Assembly (NCBI GenBank): GCA_002409995.1
Contig: DHOR01000043.1
Location: 12,192-70,432, forward strand
DNA from: Hungatella sp. UBA5385
Lineage (GTDB): Bacteria > Bacillota > Clostridia > Lachnospirales > Lachnospiraceae
DNA length: 58,241 bases
Direction: 5' to 3'
Each line of letters opens with the position of its first letter. The first letter of the stretch is position 1. The position numbers were made by a program, and so were the translations under genes. The notes beneath the pieces were generated by a model that saw nothing but the letters and a program-made list of their open reading frames with translations, ran no database searches and was not told where the DNA came from. This document shows, one piece after another, positions 8,760 to 17,471 of the stretch.

Positions 8760-9644
8760 TTATGGTATCATCAATTGAAGCAGCCGTTTTCCAGCAGGGG
8801 AAAGAGGGTTTTTGGTGTCTGTAATAATGCTGAAATTGCGTGAAGGCATTTCCTCTTTAAAATGAAGCTCAAAAAGATTGCCCTCTTTGATCTCCTTACG
8901 GGCAAATCCTTCCATAACACAGCCAATTCCTAAGTTGCGGATAGCAAACTGAACCACCATATCACTGGTTGCAAGCTCAAATTCAGGTTCCAGAATAATA
9001 CCACGTTCTTTCAGATAAATATCGGTAAACCGTCTTGTACTTGTGTTTTTCTCCAGAAGTATACATGGCAGTTCTCTTAATATTTCATAATCCAGAACCT
9101 GATTTTTCAAATGTCTGAACTTGTCTCCTACTGCAAAACAATTTCTTATTTTTTTAACGTCTACAGATTTCACTCCCGGCCTTGCAGTAAATGGGGTACT
9201 TACAACACCAAAATCAATGGAACCACTATAGAGAAATTCCAGGGTTTCCTCAGTAGGGCCATTGGATACAATCACCTTAATTCCAGGATACAGCTCGTGG
9301 AATTTTTCCAGATAGGGAAGTAAATAGAACTGCAGTGTCATATCACTGGCACCGATTCTCACTTCTCCTGTCTCCAAATCCTGCATCCTTTTTAACATAT
9401 TCTCCCCATTCCAGATACTGTCTAAACCCGGGCTTACGTACTTGTAGAGGAGTTCTCCTTCTTTTGTCAGACGGACTCCTTTGGAGGTTCGTATAAACAA
9501 CTTTGTGTTAAGACCGTCCTCCAGCTGCCGGATTCCCTGACTGACTGCAGGCTGTGATACACACAGACGCTCTGCTGCCTGGGTAATGCTGCTAGTCTGG
9601 GCTACATGGTAAAATACTTTGTAATATTCCAAATTACTAATCAT
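8760..9644 (-). CDS. LysR-family transcriptional regulator inside the purine cluster
   Basis: 294 residues from the ATG at 9644 (AAGGAGG upstream). The N-terminal winged helix-turn-helix is clear (MISNLEYYKVFYHVAQTSS, AAERLCVSQPAVSQGIRQLE), followed by a substrate-binding effector domain (GEVRIGASDMTLQFYLLPYL onward). It lies between purB (87 bp upstream) and purA, in the same direction and with no terminator seen on either side. It is therefore probably co-transcribed with purine genes. LysR proteins usually regulate a divergent neighbour, so this placement is unusual. The effector and targets are unknown. Confidence 0.88.
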   Translation of the reverse strand: MISNLEYYKVFYHVAQTSSITQAAERLCVSQPAVSQGIRQLEDGLNTKLFIRTSKGVRLTKEGELLYKYVSPGLDSIWNGENMLKRMQDLETGEVRIGASDMTLQFYLLPYLEKFHELYPGIKVIVSNGPTEETLEFLYSGSIDFGVVSTPFTARPGVKSVDVKKIRNCFAVGDKFRHLKNQVLDYEILRELPCILLEKNTSTRRFTDIYLKERGIILEPEFELATSDMVVQFAIRNLGIGCVMEGFARKEIKEGNLFELHFKEEMPSRNFSIITDTKNPLSPAGKRLLQLMIP

Positions 9645-9730
9645 GGTGTCCTCCTTATACTGGCGTGCTATCCAGCACATTATTAGACCAACAGCACTAT
9701 TATCAGCCGTCTGTAACATAAACACTATAA

Positions 9731-11161
9731 TTAAACATTTATTTCTGCTGTCATCCCAAGCACGCTTTTATTTCGTTCAAGAAGAGGGTTGATTACCTCC
9801 TCCAGATAGAAAGAAACCTGTGCAGGTGCACAGCCTACGTATTTTTGGGGGTCCATACTCTTCTCTAAATCTTCCAGAGATAAGTTAAATGCAGGGTCTG
9901 CTGCAATCAGCTCCAGAAGGTTATTATCCAGTCCATGAACCTTAACATTCTTACCTGCTTCCATGGAAAGCTCCCTGATTTTCTCATGAAGCTCCTGTCT
10001 GTCTCCTCCTGCCTTAACTGCATCCATCATAATATTCTCAGTTGCCATAAATGGCAGCTCTGCCATCATATGCTTCTCAATTACCCTAGGATAAACCACA
10101 AGACCATCCACTACATTTAAGTAGAGATCGAGAATTCCATCAATAGCCAGAAATCCTTCCGGTATGCTTAAACGCTTATTAGCCGAATCATCGAGAGTTC
10201 GTTCAAACCACTGGGTAGAAGCTACAAGCATTGGGTTCATCACATCAGACATTACATAATTAGCAAGGGAAGCCATTCTCTCACTTCTCATTGGATTTCT
10301 TTTATAAGCCATAGCTGAAGAACCGATCTGGCTTTTCTCAAATGGCTCTTCCACTTCTTTTAGATGCTGAAGCAGGCGGATATCATTGGAAAATTTATGA
10401 GCGCTCTGAGCAATTCCTGCCAGCACATTGACAACACGGCTGTCCACTTTTCTGGAATAGGTCTGACCGGATACAGGATAACAGCCGGAAAATCCCATTT
10501 TATCAGCAATCATAGGATCTACTTTTCTTACTTTATCCATATCTCCATCAAATAGTTCCAGGAAGCTTGCCTGAGTTCCGGTTGTTCCCTTAGACCCCAG
10601 AAGACCGATGGTACTGATTAAATAATCCAGGTCATCCAAATCCATCACCAGGTCGTTAAGCCATAAGGCAGCCCTTTTTCCTACTGTTGTAGGCTGGGCA
10701 GGCTGGAAATGTGTAAATGCAAGAGTGGGCAAATCCTTATATTCATCAGCAAATTTGGCAAGCTCTGCAATTACATTGATCAGCTTTTTACGAACCAGAA
10801 GCAGAGCTTCTGTCATAACAATAATATCTGTATTATCTCCAACATAACAAGAGGTAGCTCCCAGATGAATAATTCCCTTTGCCTTAGGGCACTGAACGCC
10901 GTAGGCATACACATGGGACATAACGTCATGGCGTACTTCTTTTTCTCTTTCCTTTGCCACCTCATAATTTATATCATCCTGATGTGCTTTTAGCTCCTCA
11001 ATCTGCTCCTCTGTAATGGGAAGTCCTAATTCCTTCTCCACCTCTGCAAGAGCAATCCACAGCTTTCTCCATGTTTTAAACTTCTTATCAGGGGAAAAGA
11101 TATATTGCATCTCTTTGCTGGCATAACGCTCAGAAAGAGGGCTTACGTATCTGTCAGTCAT
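9731..11161 (-). CDS. purB: Adenylosuccinate lyase
   Basis: Cleaves SAICAR to AICAR and adenylosuccinate to AMP, each time releasing fumarate. The start at the ATG at 11161 follows TAAGGAGG; 476 residues. The fumarase/aspartase superfamily signature is present (GSSAMAYKRNPMRSE, about 280-294), as is the conserved His of THFQPAQPTT (His151). It follows purF by about 45 bp. Confidence 0.96.
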   Translation of the reverse strand: MTDRYVSPLSERYASKEMQYIFSPDKKFKTWRKLWIALAEVEKELGLPITEEQIEELKAHQDDINYEVAKEREKEVRHDVMSHVYAYGVQCPKAKGIIHLGATSCYVGDNTDIIVMTEALLLVRKKLINVIAELAKFADEYKDLPTLAFTHFQPAQPTTVGKRAALWLNDLVMDLDDLDYLISTIGLLGSKGTTGTQASFLELFDGDMDKVRKVDPMIADKMGFSGCYPVSGQTYSRKVDSRVVNVLAGIAQSAHKFSNDIRLLQHLKEVEEPFEKSQIGSSAMAYKRNPMRSERMASLANYVMSDVMNPMLVASTQWFERTLDDSANKRLSIPEGFLAIDGILDLYLNVVDGLVVYPRVIEKHMMAELPFMATENIMMDAVKAGGDRQELHEKIRELSMEAGKNVKVHGLDNNLLELIAADPAFNLSLEDLEKSMDPQKYVGCAPAQVSFYLEEVINPLLERNKSVLGMTAEINV

Positions 11162-11206
11162 TCTTTCTATCCTCCTTAGAATATAGGTTTCTCTTATCAT
11201 AGATAA

Positions 11207-12649
11207 TCACCTGTTATACTCTCCCCGAATATCCTCCTTAGGAGGTTCTATGGGGTAATTTCCTGTAAAACAGGCCGTACAGACAGGAAGCTGCTCTGCT
11301 ATCTGATTGAGACGTTCTGCCTTTAGATAGGAAAGAGAATCTGCTCCCAGCAGGCTGCATATCTCCTCCACTGACCTGTTGTGTGCAATCAGCTGATCCT
11401 CTGATGGGATATCCGTTCCAAAGTAACAAGGATGCAGAAATGGTGGTGCGCTGATACGGATATGTACCTCTTTGGCACCTGCTTCCCTCAGCATGTTGAC
11501 AATCAATGCGCTGGTGGTTCCTCTCACAATAGAATCATCAATCAGAATGATTCTTTTTCCTGCTACAGCCTCTTTCAGCACATTCAGCTTAATTCTCACA
11601 GCAGATTCCCTGCTGCTCTGCTTTGGTTTAATGAAGGTTCTTCCTACATAGGTATTCTTCACAAAAGCAGTACCATAGGGAATTCCTGATTCTATAGAAT
11701 AGCCCAGAGCTGCTGCATTGCCGGATTCCGGCACTCCTACTACCAGGTCAGCCTCTACAGGAGAATCCATGGCAAGTGCCTTTCCTGCATATAATCTGGA
11801 ATGGTATACGCTGACACCGTCAAATACACTGTCTGGTCTTGCAAAATATATATACTCAAATACACATCTTGCTTCCCTGCTTCGATCTTCAAAGCAAAGA
11901 GAGGTGTCTGAAAAAATCCCATCTTTTGTAATTGTAACGATTTCACCTGGTTTTACGTCCCTGATAAATTCTGCTCCTATGGTATCAAGAGCACAGCTTT
12001 CTGAAACAAGGATATAGGCATGATCCCTTTTACCGATACATAAGGGCTTAAATCCATAGGGATCTCTGGCTCCGATCAGCTTTCTGGGACTGTTAATAAC
12101 GAGAGAATAAGCACCCTTTAACTTTTTCATGGCATTGGCAACAGCAGCCTCTGCAGAAGAAGTCTTCACCCGTTCTCTTGCAATATGATATGCGATTACT
12201 TCTGTATCAATGGTAGTCTGGAAAATAGCTCCTGAATACTCCAGCTCTCTCCTAAGCTCAGGTGTATTCACAAGATTGCCGTTATGGGCAAGTCCCAGAG
12301 TACCCTTTATATAATTTAACACAAGAGGCTGGGCATTTTCCCGTGTACTGCCTCCTGCTGTTGAATAACGTACATGACCAATTCCAATGTTTCCATGAAG
12401 TCCCTCCAGAATCTCTGTAGTAAAGACCTCGTTACATAAACCCATTCCCTTATAAGCGCTGACCTTTCCCTTAGGCCCCTCTGTATCACTGACTGCAATT
12501 CCGCAGCTTTCCTGACCTCTGTGTTGTAAAGCAAAGAGACCATAATAAATTGTAGAAGCCACATCATTGCCGTCCAAATCATAGATGCCGAAAACGCCGC
12601 ACTCTTCATGTAACTCATCTGCAGTAAAAATGTTTAAGTCATGATTCAT
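11207..12649 (-). CDS. purF: Amidophosphoribosyltransferase
   Basis: First committed step of purine synthesis: PRPP plus glutamine gives phosphoribosylamine. 480 residues. An N-terminal propeptide of about 16 residues precedes the glutaminase nucleophile Cys17 (EECGVFGI), then the Ntn-type glutaminase domain. The phosphoribosyltransferase half carries the PRPP loop ILIDDSIVRGTTS (about 368-380). Cys262, Cys408, Cys457 and Cys460 have the spacing of the [4Fe-4S] ligands of the Bacillus-type enzyme, so it is probably the oxygen-sensitive iron-sulfur form. purC ends 24 bp upstream. Confidence 0.96.
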   Translation of the reverse strand: MNHDLNIFTADELHEECGVFGIYDLDGNDVASTIYYGLFALQHRGQESCGIAVSDTEGPKGKVSAYKGMGLCNEVFTTEILEGLHGNIGIGHVRYSTAGGSTRENAQPLVLNYIKGTLGLAHNGNLVNTPELRRELEYSGAIFQTTIDTEVIAYHIARERVKTSSAEAAVANAMKKLKGAYSLVINSPRKLIGARDPYGFKPLCIGKRDHAYILVSESCALDTIGAEFIRDVKPGEIVTITKDGIFSDTSLCFEDRSREARCVFEYIYFARPDSVFDGVSVYHSRLYAGKALAMDSPVEADLVVGVPESGNAAALGYSIESGIPYGTAFVKNTYVGRTFIKPKQSSRESAVRIKLNVLKEAVAGKRIILIDDSIVRGTTSALIVNMLREAGAKEVHIRISAPPFLHPCYFGTDIPSEDQLIAHNRSVEEICSLLGADSLSYLKAERLNQIAEQLPVCTACFTGNYPIEPPKEDIRGEYNR

Positions 12650-12673
12650 TCATTAATATCCTCTTTGTGCTGT

Positions 12674-13381
12674 TTACTGGATTCCAATACGGCGGAAAAT
12701 CTCTTCATAAGCATCTTCAACCCCGCCAAGATCACGGCGGAAACGATCTTTGTCCAGTTTCTCATGAGTCTCCTTATCCCATAATCTGCAGGTATCAGGA
12801 GAAATCTCATCAGCCAGAATAATCTGTCCGTGATAACGACCAAATTCTATCTTAAAGTCAATTAAATCAATGTTCAATCCATCAAAATACTCCTGAAGCG
12901 CTTCATTTACCTTAAATGCATATTCTGAGATTGCATGAATTTCTTCCTTAGTAGCCAGGTTCAGAGCAAGTGCGTAGTAGTCATTGATAAATGGATCGCC
13001 CAGATCATCATTTTTATAGCTGAATTCAAGGGTTGGACAGGAAAATTTGACTCCCTCTTCCATTCCCATTTTCTTTGCAAAGCTTCCTGCTGAAAAGTTT
13101 CTCACGATCACTTCCAGAGGAACGATCTTCACCTTCTTCACTGCAGTCTCTCTGTCACTTAATTCTTCGATCAGATGAGTAGGAACACCTTTGGTTTCTA
13201 ACTTTTTGAAGATAAAGTTGGTCATACGGTTGTTAATAGCACCTTTTCCTACAATTGTACCCTTCTTTAAACCATTGAATGCAGTTGCATCATCTTTGTA
13301 GGATACAACTAATACATCAGGGTCCTCAGTTCTATAAACCTTTTTTGCTTTTCCTTCATACAGTAATTCTTTTTTCTCCAT
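12674..13381 (-). CDS. purC: SAICAR synthetase
   Basis: Ligates aspartate to CAIR with ATP in the de novo purine pathway. 235 residues, normal family length. The ATP-binding N-terminus (LLYEGKAKKVY), the VRNFSAGSFAKK segment and the signature LIDFKIEFG are all visible. It is the first gene of the transcript purC-purF-purB-LysR-purA, following a consensus promoter at 13452-13480. The other de novo genes (purD, E, H, L, M, N) are not in this window. Confidence 0.96.
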   Translation of the reverse strand: MEKKELLYEGKAKKVYRTEDPDVLVVSYKDDATAFNGLKKGTIVGKGAINNRMTNFIFKKLETKGVPTHLIEELSDRETAVKKVKIVPLEVIVRNFSAGSFAKKMGMEEGVKFSCPTLEFSYKNDDLGDPFINDYYALALNLATKEEIHAISEYAFKVNEALQEYFDGLNIDLIDFKIEFGRYHGQIILADEISPDTCRLWDKETHEKLDKDRFRRDLGGVEDAYEEIFRRIGIQ

Positions 13382-13451
13382 CTGTGTCCACCTGTCCTTT
13401 TCTGAATCGATTTATAAGTTTTTCAAATAAAGCTATGGTGTTTCAGTAGGG

Positions 13452-13480
13452 ATTATAATACAGTGGAAAATGGATTGCAA
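13452..13480 (-). promoter_or_regulatory. Promoter of the purine operon
   Basis: On the minus strand, TTGCAA (13480-13475) and TATAAT (13457-13452) are separated by exactly 17 bp, with purC starting about 70 bp downstream. I see neither a purine (G-box) riboswitch nor an obvious PurBox in this short leader. Confidence 0.7.
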
Positions 13481-13528
13481 CAGATTTAATTATTAAAAAT
13501 ACTTATGACAAACTGATGGTTTTATTTC

Positions 13529-14050
13529 TCAATCTCTTAGTTCTTCCAGGGATTTCTCAATAAGAAAGGTCTCCGTCTGCCAGATTTTCATGGTTAATTC
13601 CTTCAGATTTACAAGAAATCCCTGTTCTCTTTTACCGGTGTCCGGATTTATGCTTTCTTCCGTCATAACATTCTCTCCCGGTATCTCATTCTCTCCGGGC
13701 ATTACCTTCTCTCCCGCTATCTTATTCTCTCCGGGCATTACCATCTCCCCCGGCAACCAATACTCTCCCGGCAGCACACTCTCTTCCCAACTAACCTCTA
13801 CACTATTCTCCGCCAGCAGAGACAATGCACCTCCATGCCACCAGATAAGAATCACACTTTCACAAAGAATCACAATCAATGCCAAGCGTTGTAAATCCAT
13901 TCCGCCCCTACTGATTTTTTGCCCCCGGCTTATCCCCTGTCTCCTGCCAATCCCCAGCCGCCGCCTTACCCAATACCGCTTACTTATCCTCTGCCTCCAT
14001 CTCTTAGGTCTTCTGTTATACAGAAAAGCCCGAAGACAGGTTCTATCCAT
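13529..14050 (-). CDS. Membrane protein with hexapeptide (xxPGEx) repeats
   Basis: 173 residues from the ATG at 14050, 2 bp after the stop of the upstream SanA-like gene and behind AGAGGGAAGGG, so the two are probably co-transcribed. The N-terminal 45 residues are extremely Arg-rich (RRPKRWRQRISKRYW), then one membrane helix (LALIVILCESVILIWW). Next comes a run of six-residue repeats of the type VMPGEN, KIAGEK, EIPGEN, and a short helical tail. The repeats come from 18-bp DNA units at about 13670-13785. I know no family for it. An overlapping plus-strand frame exists but lacks a start context, so this strand is preferred. Confidence 0.55.
   Translation of the reverse strand: MDRTCLRAFLYNRRPKRWRQRISKRYWVRRRLGIGRRQGISRGQKISRGGMDLQRLALIVILCESVILIWWHGGALSLLAENSVEVSWEESVLPGEYWLPGEMVMPGENKIAGEKVMPGENEIPGENVMTEESINPDTGKREQGFLVNLKELTMKIWQTETFLIEKSLEELRD
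13670..13785. repeat. 18-bp coding minisatellite
   Basis: About six tandem units near the consensus ctctcccggnnnnnatt, each 18 bp, encode the hexapeptide repeats of the minus-strand protein. In-frame length means that copy-number changes would not disrupt the protein. Confidence 0.65.
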
Positions 14051-14051
14051 A

Positions 14052-14753
14052 CTAATCCCTTCCCTCTGTTTCCTTCTGTTTATCATTGGTTGCATCACCA
14101 TTGCCGCTGACTGGAACTGCTTCTCCCAGATAAGTAGGCTCCGGTTTCCATATTGTGATTAAAAAGTCCTTGCTTCTGGCTAATATCTCCCTGGCATCAC
14201 GGTAGCTCTGACCATAGTAGGTTCTCTGGTCACTGGCAACACCCCAGGCATCCAGTCCCAGCTTTTTTGCACTGTAAAGTGCTCTGTAAAGATGGTACTT
14301 CTGAGTAACAATAATCACCTTCTTAGCCTTGAATATATCCCTTGCTCTGTACATACTTTCGTAGGTGGAAAATCCCGCATGATCCATAAATATATCAGAA
14401 GAGGGAACGCCTTTATCAATGGCAAACTCCTTCATAGTATTAACTTCGTCATAGGAAACTCTGCCGTGATCACCACTCATTAACAGCTTGCCTGCTGCAT
14501 TTTCATCATAGAGCTCTACTCCTCTCAGCAAACGGTCTTCAAGCATATTGCTTGGATTTCCATTGGGGTGAACACCGGCTCCAAGCACCAGAATACAGTC
14601 TGCATCCAGCTCTGATGCTTTATCAACTGTCAAAATTCTTCCTTTTGTAGTTCCTACCACATAAAGATTTATAAACAGAAGTACAGCCAGACCTGCGGTT
14701 CCCAAGAAACAGATTTTTATTATTGCCTTTTTTATAAACGTTAAATATTTCAT
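14052..14753 (-). CDS. SanA/YdcF-like DUF218 membrane protein
   Basis: 233 residues. One N-terminal membrane anchor (about 10-32) precedes a DUF218 domain recognisable from CILVLGAGVHPNGNPSNMLEDR, KLLMSGDHG, DEVNTMKEFAIDKGVP and KKVIIVTQKYHLYRALYSAKKLG. E. coli SanA, of this family, affects the envelope permeability barrier; the biochemical role is still unclear. It heads a two-gene unit with the repeat protein downstream (2 bp gap). Confidence 0.85.
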   Translation of the reverse strand: MKYLTFIKKAIIKICFLGTAGLAVLLFINLYVVGTTKGRILTVDKASELDADCILVLGAGVHPNGNPSNMLEDRLLRGVELYDENAAGKLLMSGDHGRVSYDEVNTMKEFAIDKGVPSSDIFMDHAGFSTYESMYRARDIFKAKKVIIVTQKYHLYRALYSAKKLGLDAWGVASDQRTYYGQSYRDAREILARSKDFLITIWKPEPTYLGEAVPVSGNGDATNDKQKETEGRD

Positions 14754-14901
14754 ACAGTCTCCTCTTTAACTTTTGTTCTCATTATGAATATGGAATGGGC
14801 TGCAGAGTGCAACAATGTTAAATTGCTCAGCCATAGGACTGCCACCGGGCAGATGATATGTTTAAATCTAATTTACGTATTTATTATTATACTTTATTTT
14901 T

Positions 14902-14938
14902 AAAAAGGCTTCAAGCAGATTTGTGCCTGAAGCCTTTT
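14902..14938 (-). terminator. Rho-independent terminator
   Basis: AAAAGGCTTCAGGC pairs with GCTTGAAGCCTTTTT around acaaatct, with T tracts on both sides. It ends the small lipoprotein gene (minus strand) and could work in either direction. Confidence 0.8.
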
Positions 14939-14966
14939 ACGTATTTTATTACTTTTTGCTTTAATA

Positions 14967-15272
14967 TTACTGTCCTGCTGGTGATGTTCCGGCACCTGTA
15001 GTTGGATGGCCATTGCTTTCGCCTGTAACATCATCTACGCCTTCTTCAACATCATTAATAATACCGTTGATAACGCCGGTACTTTCTTCATCAGCATTAT
15101 TCATTGAACCACTTGTTGTTGTAACTGTTGTAGTCTCTGCTGTTGTAGCTGTTGTACCTGTTGTTGCTCTTGTTGTCTCAGTACCTGAATTTCTATTATT
15201 TCCACAGGCTGTAAGACACATAACTGTCATGATTAACATAACAGTAAATACATATGGTTTTATTCTTTTCAT
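14967..15272 (-). CDS. Small Thr-rich lipoprotein
   Basis: 101 residues with a lipoprotein signal peptide and lipobox LTAC (Cys23), a Thr/Ala-rich low-complexity stretch (residues about 30-55) and a DVEEGVDDVTGES segment. It resembles the short unnamed surface lipoproteins common in Lachnospiraceae. It has its own ribosome binding site (AGGAGATATATT) and terminator and is probably monocistronic. Confidence 0.7.
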   Translation of the reverse strand: MKRIKPYVFTVMLIMTVMCLTACGNNRNSGTETTRATTGTTATTAETTTVTTTSGSMNNADEESTGVINGIINDVEEGVDDVTGESNGHPTTGAGTSPAGQ

Positions 15273-15358
15273 AATATATCTCCTTTCAATTTCTACGGTT
15301 AGTATGTGTAGAGAGAGATTGAATTATGGTGGGAAATAAAACCATTTTTTATAAAATT

Positions 15359-16114
15359 TTAACCGATGACATCTGCCATTGTATAGACTCCCGGTCCTTT
15401 GCCTGCCAGGAACTTAGCAGCCGACAGGGCACCTTTCGCAAAAATCGCCTTGGAATAAGCTGTATGATTAAAAGTAATCACTTCGTCTTTTCCTGCAAAA
15501 ATCACATCGTGCTCACCAACAAAGGAACCGCCTCTGATGGATTGAATGCCGATTTCATTCTTTTTCCTTTTTTCTCTTACAGAAGCTCTGTCGTATACAT
15601 AGTCATAAACTCCGCCCATTGCCTCATTGATCGAGTCTGCCAGAGCAAGCGCTGTTCCGCTTGGAGCATCCACCTTCTGATTGTGATGCTTCTCCAGAAG
15701 CTCTATATCAAAGTCTGCAGCTGCCAAAACCTGGGCCGCCTCTTTGACAAGCTTTAATAAAAGATTGACCCCAAGAGACATGTTGGCTGACCGGAGAACT
15801 GCTGTATGTCTGCTGGTTTCCTCCACCTCTTTTATCTGCTCATCTGACAGTCCTGTTGTGCAGAGCACCACTGGAATCTTCTTAGCAGCGCTGTAAGCCA
15901 GAAGATTGTCAACTGCTTTTGCAGAAGCGAAATCCACAATTACATCTGCTTCCTCTGTGCATTCCTCCAAAGAAGAGAATACAGGGTAATCATTCTTTTT
16001 AACAGTTACAGGATCAATACCTGCAACAATTGTAAGGTTTTCATCTTCAGCTGCCATGGCTGATATCACCTGTCCCATAGCTCCATTACAGCCATGCATG
16101 ATCATTTTAATCAT
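15359..16114 (-). CDS. dapB: 4-hydroxy-tetrahydrodipicolinate reductase
   Basis: Second step of the diaminopimelate/lysine branch, NAD(P)H-dependent. The start at the ATG at 16114 is fixed by GGAGGAAATT; 251 residues. The nucleotide-binding loop is HGCNGAMG. The catalytic and substrate motif ELLEKHHNQKVDAPSGTA places His143-His144 and Lys147 as expected. It lies 73 bp downstream of dapA and so under the same riboswitch. Dipicolinate made from this branch also feeds spore cores through SpoVA. Confidence 0.96.
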   Translation of the reverse strand: MIKMIMHGCNGAMGQVISAMAAEDENLTIVAGIDPVTVKKNDYPVFSSLEECTEEADVIVDFASAKAVDNLLAYSAAKKIPVVLCTTGLSDEQIKEVEETSRHTAVLRSANMSLGVNLLLKLVKEAAQVLAAADFDIELLEKHHNQKVDAPSGTALALADSINEAMGGVYDYVYDRASVREKRKKNEIGIQSIRGGSFVGEHDVIFAGKDEVITFNHTAYSKAIFAKGALSAAKFLAGKGPGVYTMADVIG

Positions 16115-16187
16115 AATTTCCTCCATATGTACAGTTTGTAACTTTTTCACTAGTTAAAAACAGGGAATTTCAGAGAAATTTTTATTT

Positions 16188-17072
16188 TTACAGAAGACCG
16201 TATTCTTCCATAGCTTTCTTTAAAATTTCCTGATTCTGTGACTCCATCTCTGTTAATGGCAGACGAAGGGGACCTGCATTCTTGCCCATTAAGTTTAAAG
16301 CTGCCTTTACTGGAATCGGATTCACTTCACAGAACAGGGCATTGATCAGAGGTATTGCCTTTAACTGAAGCTCTGCACTGCGTTTTACATCACCCTTAAA
16401 ATAGGCTTCACAGATATCATGAGTCTGAGCAGGAGCAATGTTGGAAAGCACGGAAATAACACCTTTGCCTCCTAAGGAAAGAAGAGGTACAATCTGATCA
16501 TCATTGCCTGAGTACACATCCACTTTGCCTTCTGCCATGCTCATTAAGTCAGCAATGGCTGTAAAGTTGCCGCTGGCTTCCTTTACGCCTACAATATTAG
16601 AAACCTCATTGCATAAGTCTACAATGGTCTTAGGAGCAATGTTAACGCCTGTTCTGCCTGGAATGTTATACAGAAGAATAGGAATCTTCACTGCATTTGC
16701 CACAGCTGTAAAATGAGCCTTTAATCCGTTCTGAGTTGCCTTGTTATAATAAGGGGATACTAAAAGCAAACCATCTGCACCGCTTTTCTCCGCCTCTACA
16801 GAGAGATAAACAGCTGTATGTGTACAGTTTGAGCCTGTTCCTGCAATAACAGGAACTCTTTTATTGGTAACCTCACATACAAACCGAATCACTTCAATAT
16901 GTTCCTCATGTGTCATGGTAGATGCTTCACCTGTTGTTCCACAGGCAATAATTGAATCTGTACCCTGTGCAATCTGCTCCTCTACCAGTTCCTTCAGTAC
17001 TTCATAATTTACTTCCCCGTTCTCTTTAAATGGTGTAACCAGTGCCACACCTGCGCCTTCAAAAATAGCCAT
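16188..17072 (-). CDS. dapA: 4-hydroxy-tetrahydrodipicolinate synthase
   Basis: Condenses pyruvate and aspartate semialdehyde, the committed step to diaminopimelate, lysine and dipicolinate. The ATG at 17072 is chosen because AGGAGGA lies 7 bp upstream; 294 residues. The Schiff-base lysine is Lys164 (VGVKEASG). Tyr135 and Arg140 lie in LLYNIPGRTG, and Thr46-Thr47 in CGTTGE complete the active site. Its leader contains a lysine riboswitch and terminator. Confidence 0.97.
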   Translation of the reverse strand: MAIFEGAGVALVTPFKENGEVNYEVLKELVEEQIAQGTDSIIACGTTGEASTMTHEEHIEVIRFVCEVTNKRVPVIAGTGSNCTHTAVYLSVEAEKSGADGLLLVSPYYNKATQNGLKAHFTAVANAVKIPILLYNIPGRTGVNIAPKTIVDLCNEVSNIVGVKEASGNFTAIADLMSMAEGKVDVYSGNDDQIVPLLSLGGKGVISVLSNIAPAQTHDICEAYFKGDVKRSAELQLKAIPLINALFCEVNPIPVKAALNLMGKNAGPLRLPLTEMESQNQEILKKAMEEYGLL

Positions 17073-17194
17073 GTTCATTCCTCCTGATTTATTATTATTC
17101 ATACATAGTAAACTTCCTGGCCTCGGTCATCTCTGTATTTTATGATATAAAAAGAACTTTGCTGCGGTTTTTATTGATATAGTACTTTCCTGTC

Positions 17195-17226
17195 AAAAAA
17201 ACAGAGCTGACAACGGGGTCAGCTCT
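17195..17226 (-). terminator. Riboswitch-controlled terminator upstream of dapA
   Basis: Minus strand: GAGCTGACCCCGTTGTCAGCTC followed by a run of T residues (17201-17195). It lies between the lysine aptamer and dapA, as an attenuator expression platform should. Confidence 0.88.
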
Positions 17227-17259
17227 TAAAGTTCAGAATATGTTGATATCATCTTTCTT

Positions 17260-17428
17260 TAAGTAGCCCCCCATCCAATTGGATGACAGTCGCATGGTTC
17301 TTTACCATGCGCCCAGAACACATACGCTCAGGACGTATGACTTCTTCGGCGTTACTCCCTTTTTCCTGTTTTCAACTGTACCTGATACATCCAACAGAAT
17401 ACTAATTAGCAACGCAACCTCTACTTTA
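17260..17428 (-). ncRNA. Lysine riboswitch (L box)
   Basis: Minus-strand leader of dapA. Family hallmarks are visible in order: the 5' P1 strand and core AGTAGAGGTTGCG, a GGATGTATCAGG region, the conserved AACGCCGAAG turn, an arm with GGGCGCATGG, the ACTGTCATC segment, and the 3' P1 strand GGGGGGCTACTT. Lysine binding stabilises P1 and lets the downstream terminator form, shutting off dapA-dapB. The promoter overlaps the end of the cobO-like gene. Confidence 0.92.
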
Positions 17429-17442
17429 TTATGTATATCACC

Positions 17443-17471
17443 ATACTATCATCATTATTTTGTATTGTCAA
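17443..17471 (-). promoter_or_regulatory. Promoter of the dapA riboswitch transcript
   Basis: Minus strand: TTGACA (17471-17466), a 17-bp spacer, then TAGTAT (17448-17443); the aptamer begins about 15 bp later. The -35 box lies inside the last codons of the adenosyltransferase gene, so the two transcription units overlap. Confidence 0.65.

Noticed and set aside
13590..14162. Plus-strand open frame overlapping the hexapeptide-repeat gene
   Set aside because: It has no ribosome binding site and runs antisense through two minus-strand genes; its openness follows from the 18-bp repeats. The minus-strand frame has a start site and couples to its neighbour.
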